Shown here one piece after another: positions 45,166 to 52,839 of a stretch of 64,000 nucleotides of DNA (position 1 is the stretch's first letter; every line of letters starts with the position of its first letter). Source of the stretch: Synechococcus sp. CBW1108. GTDB lineage: Bacteria > Cyanobacteriota > Cyanobacteriia > PCC-6307 > Cyanobiaceae. A program made the translations under genes and the position numbers. Location: the NCBI RefSeq assembly GCF_015840335.1, contig NZ_CP060395.1:2207277-2271276 (forward strand), in the 5' to 3' direction. The notes under the pieces were generated by a model. The model had not been told where the DNA came from. It made no database searches and worked only from the letters and a program-made list of their open reading frames with translations.

Positions 45166-45708
45166 TTAGCCGGTGGGGCGGGCTGCCAGGGCCAGCTGCT
45201 TCTGGCGGCAGAAGCTGCAGTGGCCCCAGCGGGCCATCTCCCCGGCCGGGGCCGGACTGCTGCAGCGGGGACAGGTGGCCATGCCGTGGACATCCACCCG
45301 GCTGGGGTGGGCTGCCCACACCTCCCCTTCCTGCAGACCGCCAGGGGGGGCGGCCGCCGCGGGGTGGTGTTGTTCCAGGCGCAGATCGCGCACGCTGAAG
45401 CCATTGGCGCGCAGGGCCCCCAGCAGCTGGTGCCGGTTGTATTGGAGGGCCTGGAGCCAGGGGCCCGGGGCCGCCCCCACGGTGAGCAGGCCGCTGTGCA
45501 GGCGCAGGGGCCTGCAGTGGGGGGCGAGCTGGGCGCCGGCGATGCGGGGCCAGGCCTGCCAGAGGGCCGCCAAGTGCCCGCCCTGCTGCCAGCGTTGCTC
45601 CAGCTCCCGCAGGCAGCTGGCCAGGCCGCTGGGGGGTGGGCGCGGAGCAGGAACCAGCAGGCTGAGGTTGCCGATCTGGCGGGTTTGCTGGCGGGAGGCC
45701 TTGGCCAT
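45166..45708 (-). CDS. DciA/DUF721-like protein with C-terminal zinc ribbon
   Basis: 180 residues. The DUF721 core is LASCLRELEQRWQQGGHLAALWQAWPRIAGAQLAPHCRPLRLHSGLLTVGAAPGPWLQALQYNRHQLLGAL, as in DciA, the helicase-loader of bacteria lacking DnaC. The C terminus carries CPRC...CSFC, a zinc-ribbon four-Cys arrangement not universal in the family. Probable replication-initiation role by family; not proven. Confidence 0.8.
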   Translation of the reverse strand: MAKASRQQTRQIGNLSLLVPAPRPPPSGLASCLRELEQRWQQGGHLAALWQAWPRIAGAQLAPHCRPLRLHSGLLTVGAAPGPWLQALQYNRHQLLGALRANGFSVRDLRLEQHHPAAAAPPGGLQEGEVWAAHPSRVDVHGMATCPRCSSPAPAGEMARWGHCSFCRQKQLALAARPTG

Positions 45709-45796
45709 GGGCTGACGTTATCGGGGGTGCGGCAATCCCGCTGGTAAACCGCGCCAAACTCTGGCTACCCTCAAGCATCGCCCCCCGCCAGCTTCG

Positions 45797-46543
45797 ATGG
45801 GCTTCTTTGATCGCCTCAGCCGCCTGATTCGGGCCAACGCCAATGCGGCGGTGGGATCCATGGAGGATCCGGCCAAGATCCTCGACCAATCGGTGGCCGA
45901 CATGCAGTCGGACCTGATCAAGTTGCGCCAGGCGGTGGCCACGGCTATCGCCAGCCAGAAGCGCATCCAGAACCAGGCAGAGCAGGCCGAATCCCAGGCA
46001 GCCACCTGGTATGAGCGAGCCGAGCTGGCGCTCAAAAAGGGTGAGGAAGACCTGGCCCGTGAGGCCCTCGGCCGTCGCAAGACCTGCCAGGACACCGCCA
46101 CGGCCCTGAACACCCAGCTGCAGAGCCAGGCAGGCCAGGTGGAGCAGCTCAAAAAGAGCTTGATCACCCTCGAGAGCAGGATCGCCGAGGCCAAGACCAA
46201 AAAGGACATGCTCAAGGCCCGCGCCCAGGCGGCCCAGGCCCAGGAGCAGCTGCAGAGCGCCGTCGGCAGCCTTGGCACCAACAGCTCAATGGCGGCCTTC
46301 GAGCGGATGGAGGAAAAGGTGCAGACGCTGGAGGCTCGCAGCCAAGCGGCCGCCGAGCTGGCCGGTGCAGATCTGGAAAGCCAGTTTGCGGCCCTGGAGG
46401 GGGCGCCCGAGGTGGACGATGAACTTGCGGCGCTGAAGAACCGCCTGGCCGGCGGAGTGGCGGCCCCCCAGCTGGAGCCCGTCAAGGTGAGTGAGCTCGA
46501 TCCCGAGCTCGAGCAGCTGAAGCGCTCGATCGACAAGCTCTGA
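45797..46543 (+). CDS. PspA/IM30 (Vipp1-type) membrane-remodelling protein
   Basis: 248 residues. MGFFDRLSRLIRANANAAVGSMEDPAKILDQSVADMQSDLIKLRQAVA is the classic PspA/Vipp1 start with helix alpha-0, followed by long coiled coils and KTKKDMLKARAQAAQAQEQLQ. The C-terminal extra helix (VSELDPELEQLKRSIDKL) points to Vipp1, the ESCRT-III-like protein that protects and shapes thylakoids. A lone PspA cannot be excluded. A divergent DciA-like gene starts ~90 bases upstream. Confidence 0.9.
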   Translation: MGFFDRLSRLIRANANAAVGSMEDPAKILDQSVADMQSDLIKLRQAVATAIASQKRIQNQAEQAESQAATWYERAELALKKGEEDLAREALGRRKTCQDTATALNTQLQSQAGQVEQLKKSLITLESRIAEAKTKKDMLKARAQAAQAQEQLQSAVGSLGTNSSMAAFERMEEKVQTLEARSQAAAELAGADLESQFAALEGAPEVDDELAALKNRLAGGVAAPQLEPVKVSELDPELEQLKRSIDKL

Positions 46544-46578
46544 GGCCCCTGGCCATCCAACTGGGGCTTCCCTCTCCA

Positions 46579-46584
46579 TACAAT
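46579..46584 (+). promoter_or_regulatory. Possible -10 element of the thioredoxin gene
   Basis: TACAAT lies 34 bases before the thioredoxin GTG start. No clear -35 is seen at optimal spacing, which is common in cyanobacterial promoters. Confidence 0.3.
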
Positions 46585-46617
46585 CGGGGTTCTACCAGTT
46601 GTTTGCGGGGCCTTGCC

Positions 46618-46938
46618 GTGTCCGTTGTTCAGCTCACCGACGCCAATTTTCAAACCGAGGTGCTGGATGCTGCTGGCCCAGTGCTGGTTGATGTTTGGGC
46701 CCAGTGGTGTGGTCCCTGCAGGCTGATGGCGCCGATGATGAATTGGCTGGACGCCGAATACACCGGCCGCCTTGCGGTGGGCAAGCTGGAGGCCGATGGC
46801 AACCCCACCATCCGCGATTCCCTGCAGATCCAGGGTCTGCCGACCCTGATTCTGTTCAAGGGCGGCCAAGAGCTGGCTCGCCACGAGGGTGCCATGGCCA
46901 AGCCCCAGCTCCAGGCATTTGTGGATGCCCATCTCTGA
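46618..46938 (+). CDS. trxA: Thioredoxin
   Basis: 106 residues from GTG 46618. Active site WAQWCGPCRLMAPMM with the canonical CGPC; cis-Pro in IQGLPTLILFKGG. Asp in the buried position (VLVDVWAQ) is present. Length fits a cytosolic m/x-type thioredoxin. The following aminotransferase gene starts inside its last codons (46925), so the two are translationally coupled. Confidence 0.92.
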   Translation: MSVVQLTDANFQTEVLDAAGPVLVDVWAQWCGPCRLMAPMMNWLDAEYTGRLAVGKLEADGNPTIRDSLQIQGLPTLILFKGGQELARHEGAMAKPQLQAFVDAHL

Positions 46939-48112
46939 GCGGCTCTCTCGGCTGGGCAGCGGCGTCTTTGCCCGCAACGACCAGCGCAAGTCCGCCTACG
47001 TGGCCAGGGCTTTGGAGCTAGGGATGCCAGAGCTGGTGGATCTCTCGCTCGGCTCCACCGACCTGCAACCCCCTGCCGTGGCGATCGAGGCGATGGCTGC
47101 CCAGTTGGCAGCGCCGGCAAGCTCAGCCTACTGCCTCCATGGGGCCACTCTCCCCTTCCGCCTGGCCGTGGCCGCCTGGGCCCAGCAGCGTTTTGGGGTG
47201 GCGGTGGATCCGGAAACGGAGGTGCTGCTGCTGGTGGGATCCCAGGAGGGCACGGCCCACCTGCCGCTGGCGGTGCTGAATCCGGGCGATCGGGCCCTGC
47301 TGCTCGATCCCTACTACCCCTCCCACATGGGCGGTCTGCATTTGGCATCGGCCGAGCCGGTGTTGCTGCGGCTGGATGGGGCGGCGGGGTGGCGGCCCGA
47401 TTTCGACGCTCTTGGCGCCACCGAGTGGGATGTCCTGAAGTTGATGGTGCTCGGTTTTCCCCACAACCCCACCGCTACCACCGGCGAGCAGGCCTGGGTT
47501 GATCGGGCCGCCGAGCTGGCCCTGCGCCACGGCGTTGTGTTCGCCCATGACAACCCCTACGTAGACCTGGCCCTCGATGGCGAGGCGCCGGCGCTGCTGC
47601 GCTCCCCCCACTGGCGTGGCTGCGGGATCGAATTTTTCTCCCTCTCGAAGGGCTGGTGCCTGGGTGGTTATCGCCTTGCCTTTGCGATTGGGGCTGAGTG
47701 GTTGATCACCGCCCTGCGCCAACTCAAGGGGGTGGTGGATTTCAACCAGTCGCTGGCCCTGCAGGCCGGGGCGATCGCTGCCCTGCAGCAGGCGCCCCAC
47801 TGCCCCGAGCAGCTGCGCACGACCTACCTTCAGCGCCGCGATGGGATGGCGGCCGCCCTGGAGGCCGTGGGCTGGCCGGTGCAGCTGCCATCGATGGCGC
47901 TCTACCTCTGGCTTCAGGTGCCGCCCCAGGCCGCCGGCATGGGCTCGGAGGCCTTTTGCGCCGCCCTGCTCGAGGCCACGGGCGTGGCGCTGACGCCCGG
48001 CAATGGCTTCGGCCCCGGTGGGGAGGGCTGGCTGCGGCTGGCCCTGGTGCAGCCGCTGGCAGAGCTGGAGGCCGCTGCCGCCCGCATCGGCGTCTGGCTG
48101 GCTGGTCTTTGA
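46925..48112 (+). CDS. Class I/II PLP aminotransferase
   Basis: 395 residues from ATG 46925. SLGSTDLQPPAVAIEAMAAQLA, LVGSQEGTAHLPLAVLNPGD, LDPYYPSHMGGLHLA, FPHNPTATTGEQAW, DNPYVDLALDG and the PLP lysine in FFSLSKGWCLGGYRLAFAIG place it in fold type I. It resembles LL-diaminopimelate or succinyl-DAP aminotransferase paralogues of marine Synechococcus, but the substrate cannot be assigned. birA follows with a 4-base overlap. Confidence 0.83.
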   Translation: MPISERLSRLGSGVFARNDQRKSAYVARALELGMPELVDLSLGSTDLQPPAVAIEAMAAQLAAPASSAYCLHGATLPFRLAVAAWAQQRFGVAVDPETEVLLLVGSQEGTAHLPLAVLNPGDRALLLDPYYPSHMGGLHLASAEPVLLRLDGAAGWRPDFDALGATEWDVLKLMVLGFPHNPTATTGEQAWVDRAAELALRHGVVFAHDNPYVDLALDGEAPALLRSPHWRGCGIEFFSLSKGWCLGGYRLAFAIGAEWLITALRQLKGVVDFNQSLALQAGAIAALQQAPHCPEQLRTTYLQRRDGMAAALEAVGWPVQLPSMALYLWLQVPPQAAGMGSEAFCAALLEATGVALTPGNGFGPGGEGWLRLALVQPLAELEAAAARIGVWLAGL

Positions 48113-48816
48113 GCTGGCAGCTGCGCCGTTTGCCGGTGTGTGCCAGCACGGAACTGGAGCTGGATCGCTGGCTGGCCCAGCGCCAGGGCCTTGGCTTGCC
48201 GCTGGCCAAGCTTGCTGTGCAGGCTGGGCGCCAGCGCTTCGGCCACGGCCAGCAGGGACGCCCCTGGCAGTCACCGGCCGGTGGACTCTGGCTCAGTGCG
48301 GCCTTCCCCTGGGCCGGGGCTTTGCCTAGCTCGGCGGCCCTGGGGCTGGCGGTGGCGGTGGGGCTGGCCCAGCAGTTGGAGCAGCTGGGGGTGCCGGTGC
48401 AGTTGAAGTGGCCCAACGACCTGCTGGTGCACAACCGCAAGCTGGCGGGCCTGCTGCCGCGGCTACGGCTGCGGGGTGGCTCTATCCGCTGGGCCCAGGT
48501 AGGCCTGGGCTTGAACGGTTGCAACCGGGTGCCCGCCGCCGCGATCTCCCTTGCCCAGGCCCTGGGTGCCCGGCGCTGCCATCCCCAGGCCCGTCCCCAG
48601 AGGTTGCTGATCAGGCTCCTAGCCGCCTGCGACTGGGCCTCCGCCCACGCCAACGAGCCCGAGCTGGTGCGCAGCGCCGCCGAGGCCAGGCTGTGGCGGC
48701 CGGTGGCTGGCTGGCCCCACGGGGGTGATAGCTGGCAGGTGGTGGGTTTGGATGGCAGCGGTCGCCTGCGCCTGGCTCTGGGCAACCGCCAGGTGGCCCT
48801 GCAGCGCCATTTCTGA
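48109..48816 (+). CDS. birA: Biotin--[acetyl-CoA-carboxylase] ligase
   Basis: 235 residues if started at TTG 48109, which overlaps the upstream stop; GTG 48136 is an alternative. CASTELELD, RFGHGQQGRPWQSPAGGLWLSAAFP (the biotin-binding GRGRxG-like loop), KWPNDLLVHNRKLAGLL and VGLGLNGCN define the catalytic domain. No N-terminal helix-turn-helix is present, so it is an enzyme only, not a repressor. It biotinylates the acetyl-CoA carboxylase carrier. Confidence 0.9.
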   Translation: MSWQLRRLPVCASTELELDRWLAQRQGLGLPLAKLAVQAGRQRFGHGQQGRPWQSPAGGLWLSAAFPWAGALPSSAALGLAVAVGLAQQLEQLGVPVQLKWPNDLLVHNRKLAGLLPRLRLRGGSIRWAQVGLGLNGCNRVPAAAISLAQALGARRCHPQARPQRLLIRLLAACDWASAHANEPELVRSAAEARLWRPVAGWPHGGDSWQVVGLDGSGRLRLALGNRQVALQRHF

Positions 48817-48891
48817 GCATCTCCAGCCCGCCGGCCAGCTTTGGCGGTGCCGGTGCCTACCCTTGGGAGCCGAGTTTTTTGCTTGCCTGAG

Positions 48892-49959
48892 ATGGTCCAG
48901 CGTTTGCCAGCTGTGGCGATCGCACTAGCAGTGGCGGCGATGGTTGGCCGGGCCATGGCCCAGCTTCCGCCACCTCCAGTTGAGCCGCCCATAGCTGAGC
49001 AGCCAGTTGAGGAGCCAGCCCAGCAGCAAGCGCTTCCCCCCAGGGCGGCACCGCTGCGGCCCGATCCGGCGGTGCTGCCGAGCCGCCCCCCCACCCGCTT
49101 TGATGCCTCCCTCGATTCGCTTGTGCGCGATGGGGTGGTGTCCCCGGCGGAGCGGGCCCGGATTCGCAGCGGCTCCGGCATGACCCCCTTCAATGTGCCG
49201 GCCCACCAGCAGGCCTGCCGCAGCGGTGCCCTCTCCCAGCAGGAATGCAGCAGCGGCGTGGTGGTGCGCTGGCGAGGTCGCCTCAACGGAGGCAGCGGCC
49301 TGGTCGCCGGCGAGGTGCCGGGCGGCTTTGCCAGCCCCCTGCCCCCCCTGACCGTGCCGGTTTCAGCCCTGCTGGCGGGGGCTGGGGGCACGTTTCGGCT
49401 CGCCGATGTGTTTGGCGTGACGCCCCGGCCGGCGCCGATCGGCGGCAACGGCAATCGCCAGCTGCTGTTCCCCCTGATCGGCTCGGCCGTAACCAGCAGC
49501 AATTTCGGCTACCGGCTCCATCCTCTGCTGGGCAGCTGGCTGATGCATGCCGGCCGCGATCTGGCGGCGCCGGAGGGCACGCCGGTGGTGGCGGCCCTGG
49601 GCGGCCGGGTGGTGAGCAGTGGCCTGGCGGGGGGCTACGGCCTGGCGATTGAGGTGGAGCACGACCGTCCCCGGCGCCGCACCCTCTACGGCCACCTCAG
49701 CGAGCTGTATGTGAAGGAGGGCGACCGGGTGCGCCAGGGCGAGGTGATCGGCCGGGTGGGCAGCACGGGCCTGAGCACCGGGCCCCACCTCCATTTCGAG
49801 CTGCGCCTGCCCGGCGAGGGTGGCTGGGTGGCGGTGGATCCCGGCGATCTTGATCCCGGCAAGGGAGCTGCCGGCAGCGATGCCATCGCCCTGTTGATGG
49901 GGCAGCTGTTGCAGAGGCTCGAGCGGCCGCCTGCAGGAACACCAGGCGTCAGGGGCTGA
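48892..49959 (+). CDS. M23-family (LytM-type) metallopeptidase with signal peptide
   Basis: 355 residues from ATG 48892. A signal peptide (LPAVAIALAVAAMVGRAMAQ) and a Pro/Glu-rich linker lead to a middle domain with a Cys pair (QQACRSGALSQQECSSG), then the M23 domain: NFGYRLHPLLGSWLMHAGRDLAAPEGTPV (first His/Asp ligands) and STGLSTGPHLHFELRLPG (HxH). Full metal-ligand set suggests an active cell-wall endopeptidase in the periplasm. Its 3' end overlaps the convergent araC pseudogene by 11 bases. Confidence 0.9.
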   Translation: MVQRLPAVAIALAVAAMVGRAMAQLPPPPVEPPIAEQPVEEPAQQQALPPRAAPLRPDPAVLPSRPPTRFDASLDSLVRDGVVSPAERARIRSGSGMTPFNVPAHQQACRSGALSQQECSSGVVVRWRGRLNGGSGLVAGEVPGGFASPLPPLTVPVSALLAGAGGTFRLADVFGVTPRPAPIGGNGNRQLLFPLIGSAVTSSNFGYRLHPLLGSWLMHAGRDLAAPEGTPVVAALGGRVVSSGLAGGYGLAIEVEHDRPRRRTLYGHLSELYVKEGDRVRQGEVIGRVGSTGLSTGPHLHFELRLPGEGGWVAVDPGDLDPGKGAAGSDAIALLMGQLLQRLERPPAGTPGVRG

Positions 49960-50857
49960 GCTGCTTGCGCAAGGCGGCGGGGGTTGTGCCGTAGCGAACC
50001 TTGAACGCCCGGCCGGTGCTGGGGCTGTCGCTCAGTTGCCAGCGCTTGTAGAGCGCCCTGATGCCCAGGTGGTGATGGCAGGGATCCAGCAGCTCGCGGT
50101 GCAGGGCTTCCAGGCGCAGCTGGCGCAGCAGCTCCATCGGTGTGAGTGTCAGGCGCTGCTGGCAGAGCTCCTGCAGGCGGCGGCTGCTGAGGCAGGCGGC
50201 CGCCGCCAGATCGGCGGCGCTGAGCTGTTGATCGAGGCGGGGTTTGAGCCAGTCGATCAGGGTTTGCAGCGGGTCATCACTGTTGGCGGCCAGTCGGATG
50301 CTCTGGGCCTCGAGCGTGCTAGTGCAGTAGCCCTGCAGGGCCTGGACCAGGCGGGTGCGGGTGGCCTCGTCGCCGTGCTCGAGCTGGGCTTGCTCGAGGA
50401 GTTGCAGCATCGGCTGCAGCAAGGGCAGGGGCTGGCAGCCATGCCATTCGGCCGGCGCCCACCCCAAGCCCGGCGGCAGCGCGAGCCGCACCAGCTGCAC
50501 CGGTGCCGACAGCAGGGTGAATTCCTGCAGGGTGGTGCGGGTAAGGCAGAGGTTGGTCCCATTGGCTCAGAGCAGCAGGGGATTGCTGCGATCGCCCAGA
50601 TCGAGCGCCAGCCGCCCCCGCAGCACCAGCAGCAACCAGGAGCGGGCTTCGCTGAAACGCTGCCGCAGCCCCTGACGGCGCAGGTAGAACTCCTCGCTGA
50701 GCAGCAAATCGGCTTCGCTGAGCAAGCGGGCCCGCAAGGCAGGCACCGGCCCCAGGCGGGGGTGGTCGGGTGCCTGATGTTCAAACTCCAGTTCGGCGCC
50801 CAGACGCTGGCTGAGTTCGGCGCGGGATAGGGGCTTGGCTGGGGCAGCTCCCGCCAC
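49949..50857 (-). pseudogene. AraC-family transcriptional regulator with in-frame TGA
   Basis: The frame from 50857 reads an N-terminal beta domain (VLRGRLALDLGDRSNPLLL) up to TGA at 50567-50569, then continues in the same frame without another stop (ANGTNLCLTRTTLQEFTLLSAPVQLVRLALPP) to the C-terminal HTH pair: LSAADLAAAACLSSRRLQELCQQRLTLTPMELLRQLRLEALHREL and FKVRYGTTPAALRKQ. Either a nonsense mutation or a sequencing error. A GTG or ATG restart could still make the DNA-binding half alone. Confidence 0.78.
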
Positions 50858-51034
50858 GTCTGCACCAGAGACAAGAAGTAAGTTTAAGGAAATCTGCCTG
50901 CCTGTCAGCCGCGCCCGACCATCGAAGGGTCAAAAGCGCGATCAAAGGCTCCAAAAACGCGGGCTGGGCCCAGGAGTCATGGGTGCAGGAGCTGGCACCA
51001 GCGAAGCTGAAATCAGCTGCTGATCTGCCCCGCC
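50858..51034. other. Intergenic region before the giant exoprotein
   Basis: 177 bp between divergent genes. No terminator or clear promoter recognised. The exoprotein start (TTG 51035) is weakly defined. Confidence 0.4.
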
Positions 51035-52108
51035 TTGGAAGAGCTCTTCAAGAGTGATCTCGACGCCAGCAGCACGGGGCTGAATAGCGGCGGCGATATC
51101 GGTTCCAACTCAAGCGAGCCCGGCGGCTGCGACTGGACCAACCCCCAACAGAGTGGCTTAGACGGCGACCTGCAGCGCAGCCAGGAGGCGGTGGCCCTCA
51201 ATGAGCTGCTGCAGGAGCAGGGCCTGGAGGGGGGCGCGGTGGATGCCCTGGTGCAGGGTGACAGCTATGGCGACCTGGGCGGCGCCAGCGATGATCCGCT
51301 GCTTTCGGAGGTAGCTCCTCCCCCCCTGGCGCTCAGCCTGGTGGTGCTGGATCAGTCGCTGGACGACTGGCGTGAGCTGGCGGTGAGCGCCCCGGCGGAT
51401 GCCGAGCTGCTGGTGCTCGATCAGGCCAGCGATGGCGTGGCACAGATTTCCGACTATCTGCTGCAGCAGCGACTCGACGGCCAGGGCAGCTACAGCAGCC
51501 TGGAGATAGTGAGTGAGGGGGCTGACGGCCTGCTGCAGCTGGGCAACGGCACACTGGAAGCCGCCAACCTCAGCAGTTACGGCGATCAGCTGCGCACCTG
51601 GGCCGACAGTCTGACCAGCGGCGCCGACCTGCTGCTGTTCGGCTCGAATGTGGCCGCCAGCGCTGCGGGCGTGAGCTTCGTGCAGGAACTGGCCAGCCTC
51701 ACCGGCACGAACGTGGCCGCCAGCCGCGACCGCACCGGTGCCACCGAGCAGGGCGGCAACCTGCTGCTGGAGGAGCAGACCGGATTGGTCGAAACCAGCC
51801 TGGCCTGGCTGGAGCAGAGCATTGATGAGCTGGGCATGGTGCTGGATGCACCGGCAATGGAGGAGGAGCAGGAGGCCGCCAGCAGTGCGGAGCCCGTTGC
51901 TGAACAGATTGCCGAACCTGGTGCTGAGGCGCCCGCCGAAGCCACGGCAGAAATAGCATTGGAGATTGGCTCAGAGTTCAGCTCTGAGGAGCAGGTTGGC
52001 AGTGCGGAGCTGGCTCAGGAAGACGCGGTGGTTGCGGTCACCACCCCCACCCAACACAGCACCTCACCGCCCTTTGCGAAGAGCGCCTTAGCGATGCTGC
52101 GGCCCTGA
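51035..52108 (+). CDS. Exoprotein fragment 1: DUF4347 domain
   Basis: 357 residues from TTG 51035; start uncertain. The DUF4347 domain spans about residues 105-255: LALSLVVLDQSLDDWRELA, LLVLDQASDGVAQISDYLL, LEIVSEGADGLLQLGNGTLEAANL, LLLFGSNVAASAAGVSFVQELASLTGTNVAAS. In other members the motifs read SHG and GCN, with His and Cys reminiscent of a clan-CD cysteine-peptidase dyad; here they are SEG and GSN, so any such activity is lost. The tail is acidic and low-complexity (EEEQEAASSAEPVAEQIAEP) and ends in a shifted frame. Confidence 0.8.
   Translation: MEELFKSDLDASSTGLNSGGDIGSNSSEPGGCDWTNPQQSGLDGDLQRSQEAVALNELLQEQGLEGGAVDALVQGDSYGDLGGASDDPLLSEVAPPPLALSLVVLDQSLDDWRELAVSAPADAELLVLDQASDGVAQISDYLLQQRLDGQGSYSSLEIVSEGADGLLQLGNGTLEAANLSSYGDQLRTWADSLTSGADLLLFGSNVAASAAGVSFVQELASLTGTNVAASRDRTGATEQGGNLLLEEQTGLVETSLAWLEQSIDELGMVLDAPAMEEEQEAASSAEPVAEQIAEPGAEAPAEATAEIALEIGSEFSSEEQVGSAELAQEDAVVAVTTPTQHSTSPPFAKSALAMLRP
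52044..52048 (+). other. Likely frameshift site in exoprotein gene (C5 run)
   Basis: The downstream frame (LCEERLSDAAALNTWQQALSDV) is one base behind fragment 1, consistent with loss of one base between ~52040 and 52100. The run CCCCC at 52044-52048 is the easiest place. Confidence 0.45.
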
Positions 52109-52182
52109 ACACATGGCAGCAGGCCCTTAGCGACGTCAACCAGATTCTCAGCGATCTACCTGAGCGGGGCGACTACGGCGAC

Positions 52183-52839
52183 GTGCTGCAGGAAGCCTTC
52201 GGCAATGCCGGCACCGATCCCACTGCATTTAGGGGCAACGAGGCCACGCTGGCCGAAACGCTCAACAGCAGCGGCCTGCAGATCACGGTGGAATTGCGCA
52301 GCGCTGAGGAACTCAATGGCGCGGCGGCGGCCTACGCGGCCCAAGGCCACACCGGCACTGAACGCATCTACGTGAATGCCGATTGGCTGGCCTCCGGTCC
52401 TGGCGCCGCCGAAATCAGCCAGGTGTTGCTGGAGGAAACCGGCCATGCCATTGATCAGCGCCTCAATGCCGAGCTGGACAGCCCGGGTGATGAGGGCGAA
52501 TTGTTTGCAGCTCTGCTGCTGGGTCAATCGTTGAGCGAAGGCCAACTTGTGCGGATCAGTGTAGATGCTGATCATCAAATCATGGCGCTGGATGGCGTTC
52601 AGGTGGCTGTTCAAACGTCTGAAGTAGCCCCAGACAGAATCATTATTAGCTCAGATTTTGAAAGCAACCCATTTAATTTGGGATGGACGACCGAAGGCGA
52701 GGGTGCGTCGTGGACGAGCTCAGATGCAGCGGCGGGAATTTATTCACTGCGTGTCGAGGACAATTACTGGGCATCGCCACTGATAGAGACAACGTTGAAC
52801 CAGTGGTATAATCTCTCCTTCAAAACAAAAGCTCCCTAA
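52183..52839 (+). CDS. Exoprotein fragment 2: EETGH and beta-rich region
   Basis: 218 residues if started at GTG 52183; real frame extends further upstream to ~52060. It holds ISQVLLEETGHAIDQRLNAELDSPGDEGELFAALLLG, a block common in large cyanobacterial calcium-binding exoproteins that looks like a HExxH metal site whose first His is Glu. A ~70-residue beta-rich segment (DFESNPFNLGWTTEGEGASWTSSDAAAGIYSLRVEDNYWASPL) follows, then TAA. The frame continues unchanged beyond the stop (NNIGSSGYGYWAAIFFDSNGNLID). Confidence 0.75.
   Translation: MLQEAFGNAGTDPTAFRGNEATLAETLNSSGLQITVELRSAEELNGAAAAYAAQGHTGTERIYVNADWLASGPGAAEISQVLLEETGHAIDQRLNAELDSPGDEGELFAALLLGQSLSEGQLVRISVDADHQIMALDGVQVAVQTSEVAPDRIIISSDFESNPFNLGWTTEGEGASWTSSDAAAGIYSLRVEDNYWASPLIETTLNQWYNLSFKTKAP

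Noticed and set aside
45718-46989. Long minus-strand ORF over the PspA/Vipp1 gene
   Set aside because: Ser/Ala-rich mirror of a coiled-coil gene; no domain and conflicts with the clear PspA frame.
47742-49502. 586-codon minus-strand ORF over birA and the M23 gene
   Set aside because: Composition is Arg/Ser/Pro-rich shadow of GC-rich codons; two well-supported genes lie on the other strand.
50567-50569. TGA as selenocysteine or programmed readthrough in the AraC gene
   Set aside because: No SECIS-like hairpin was seen after it and the position is in a loop of a regulator where Sec has no known role; nonsense mutation or sequencing error is simpler.
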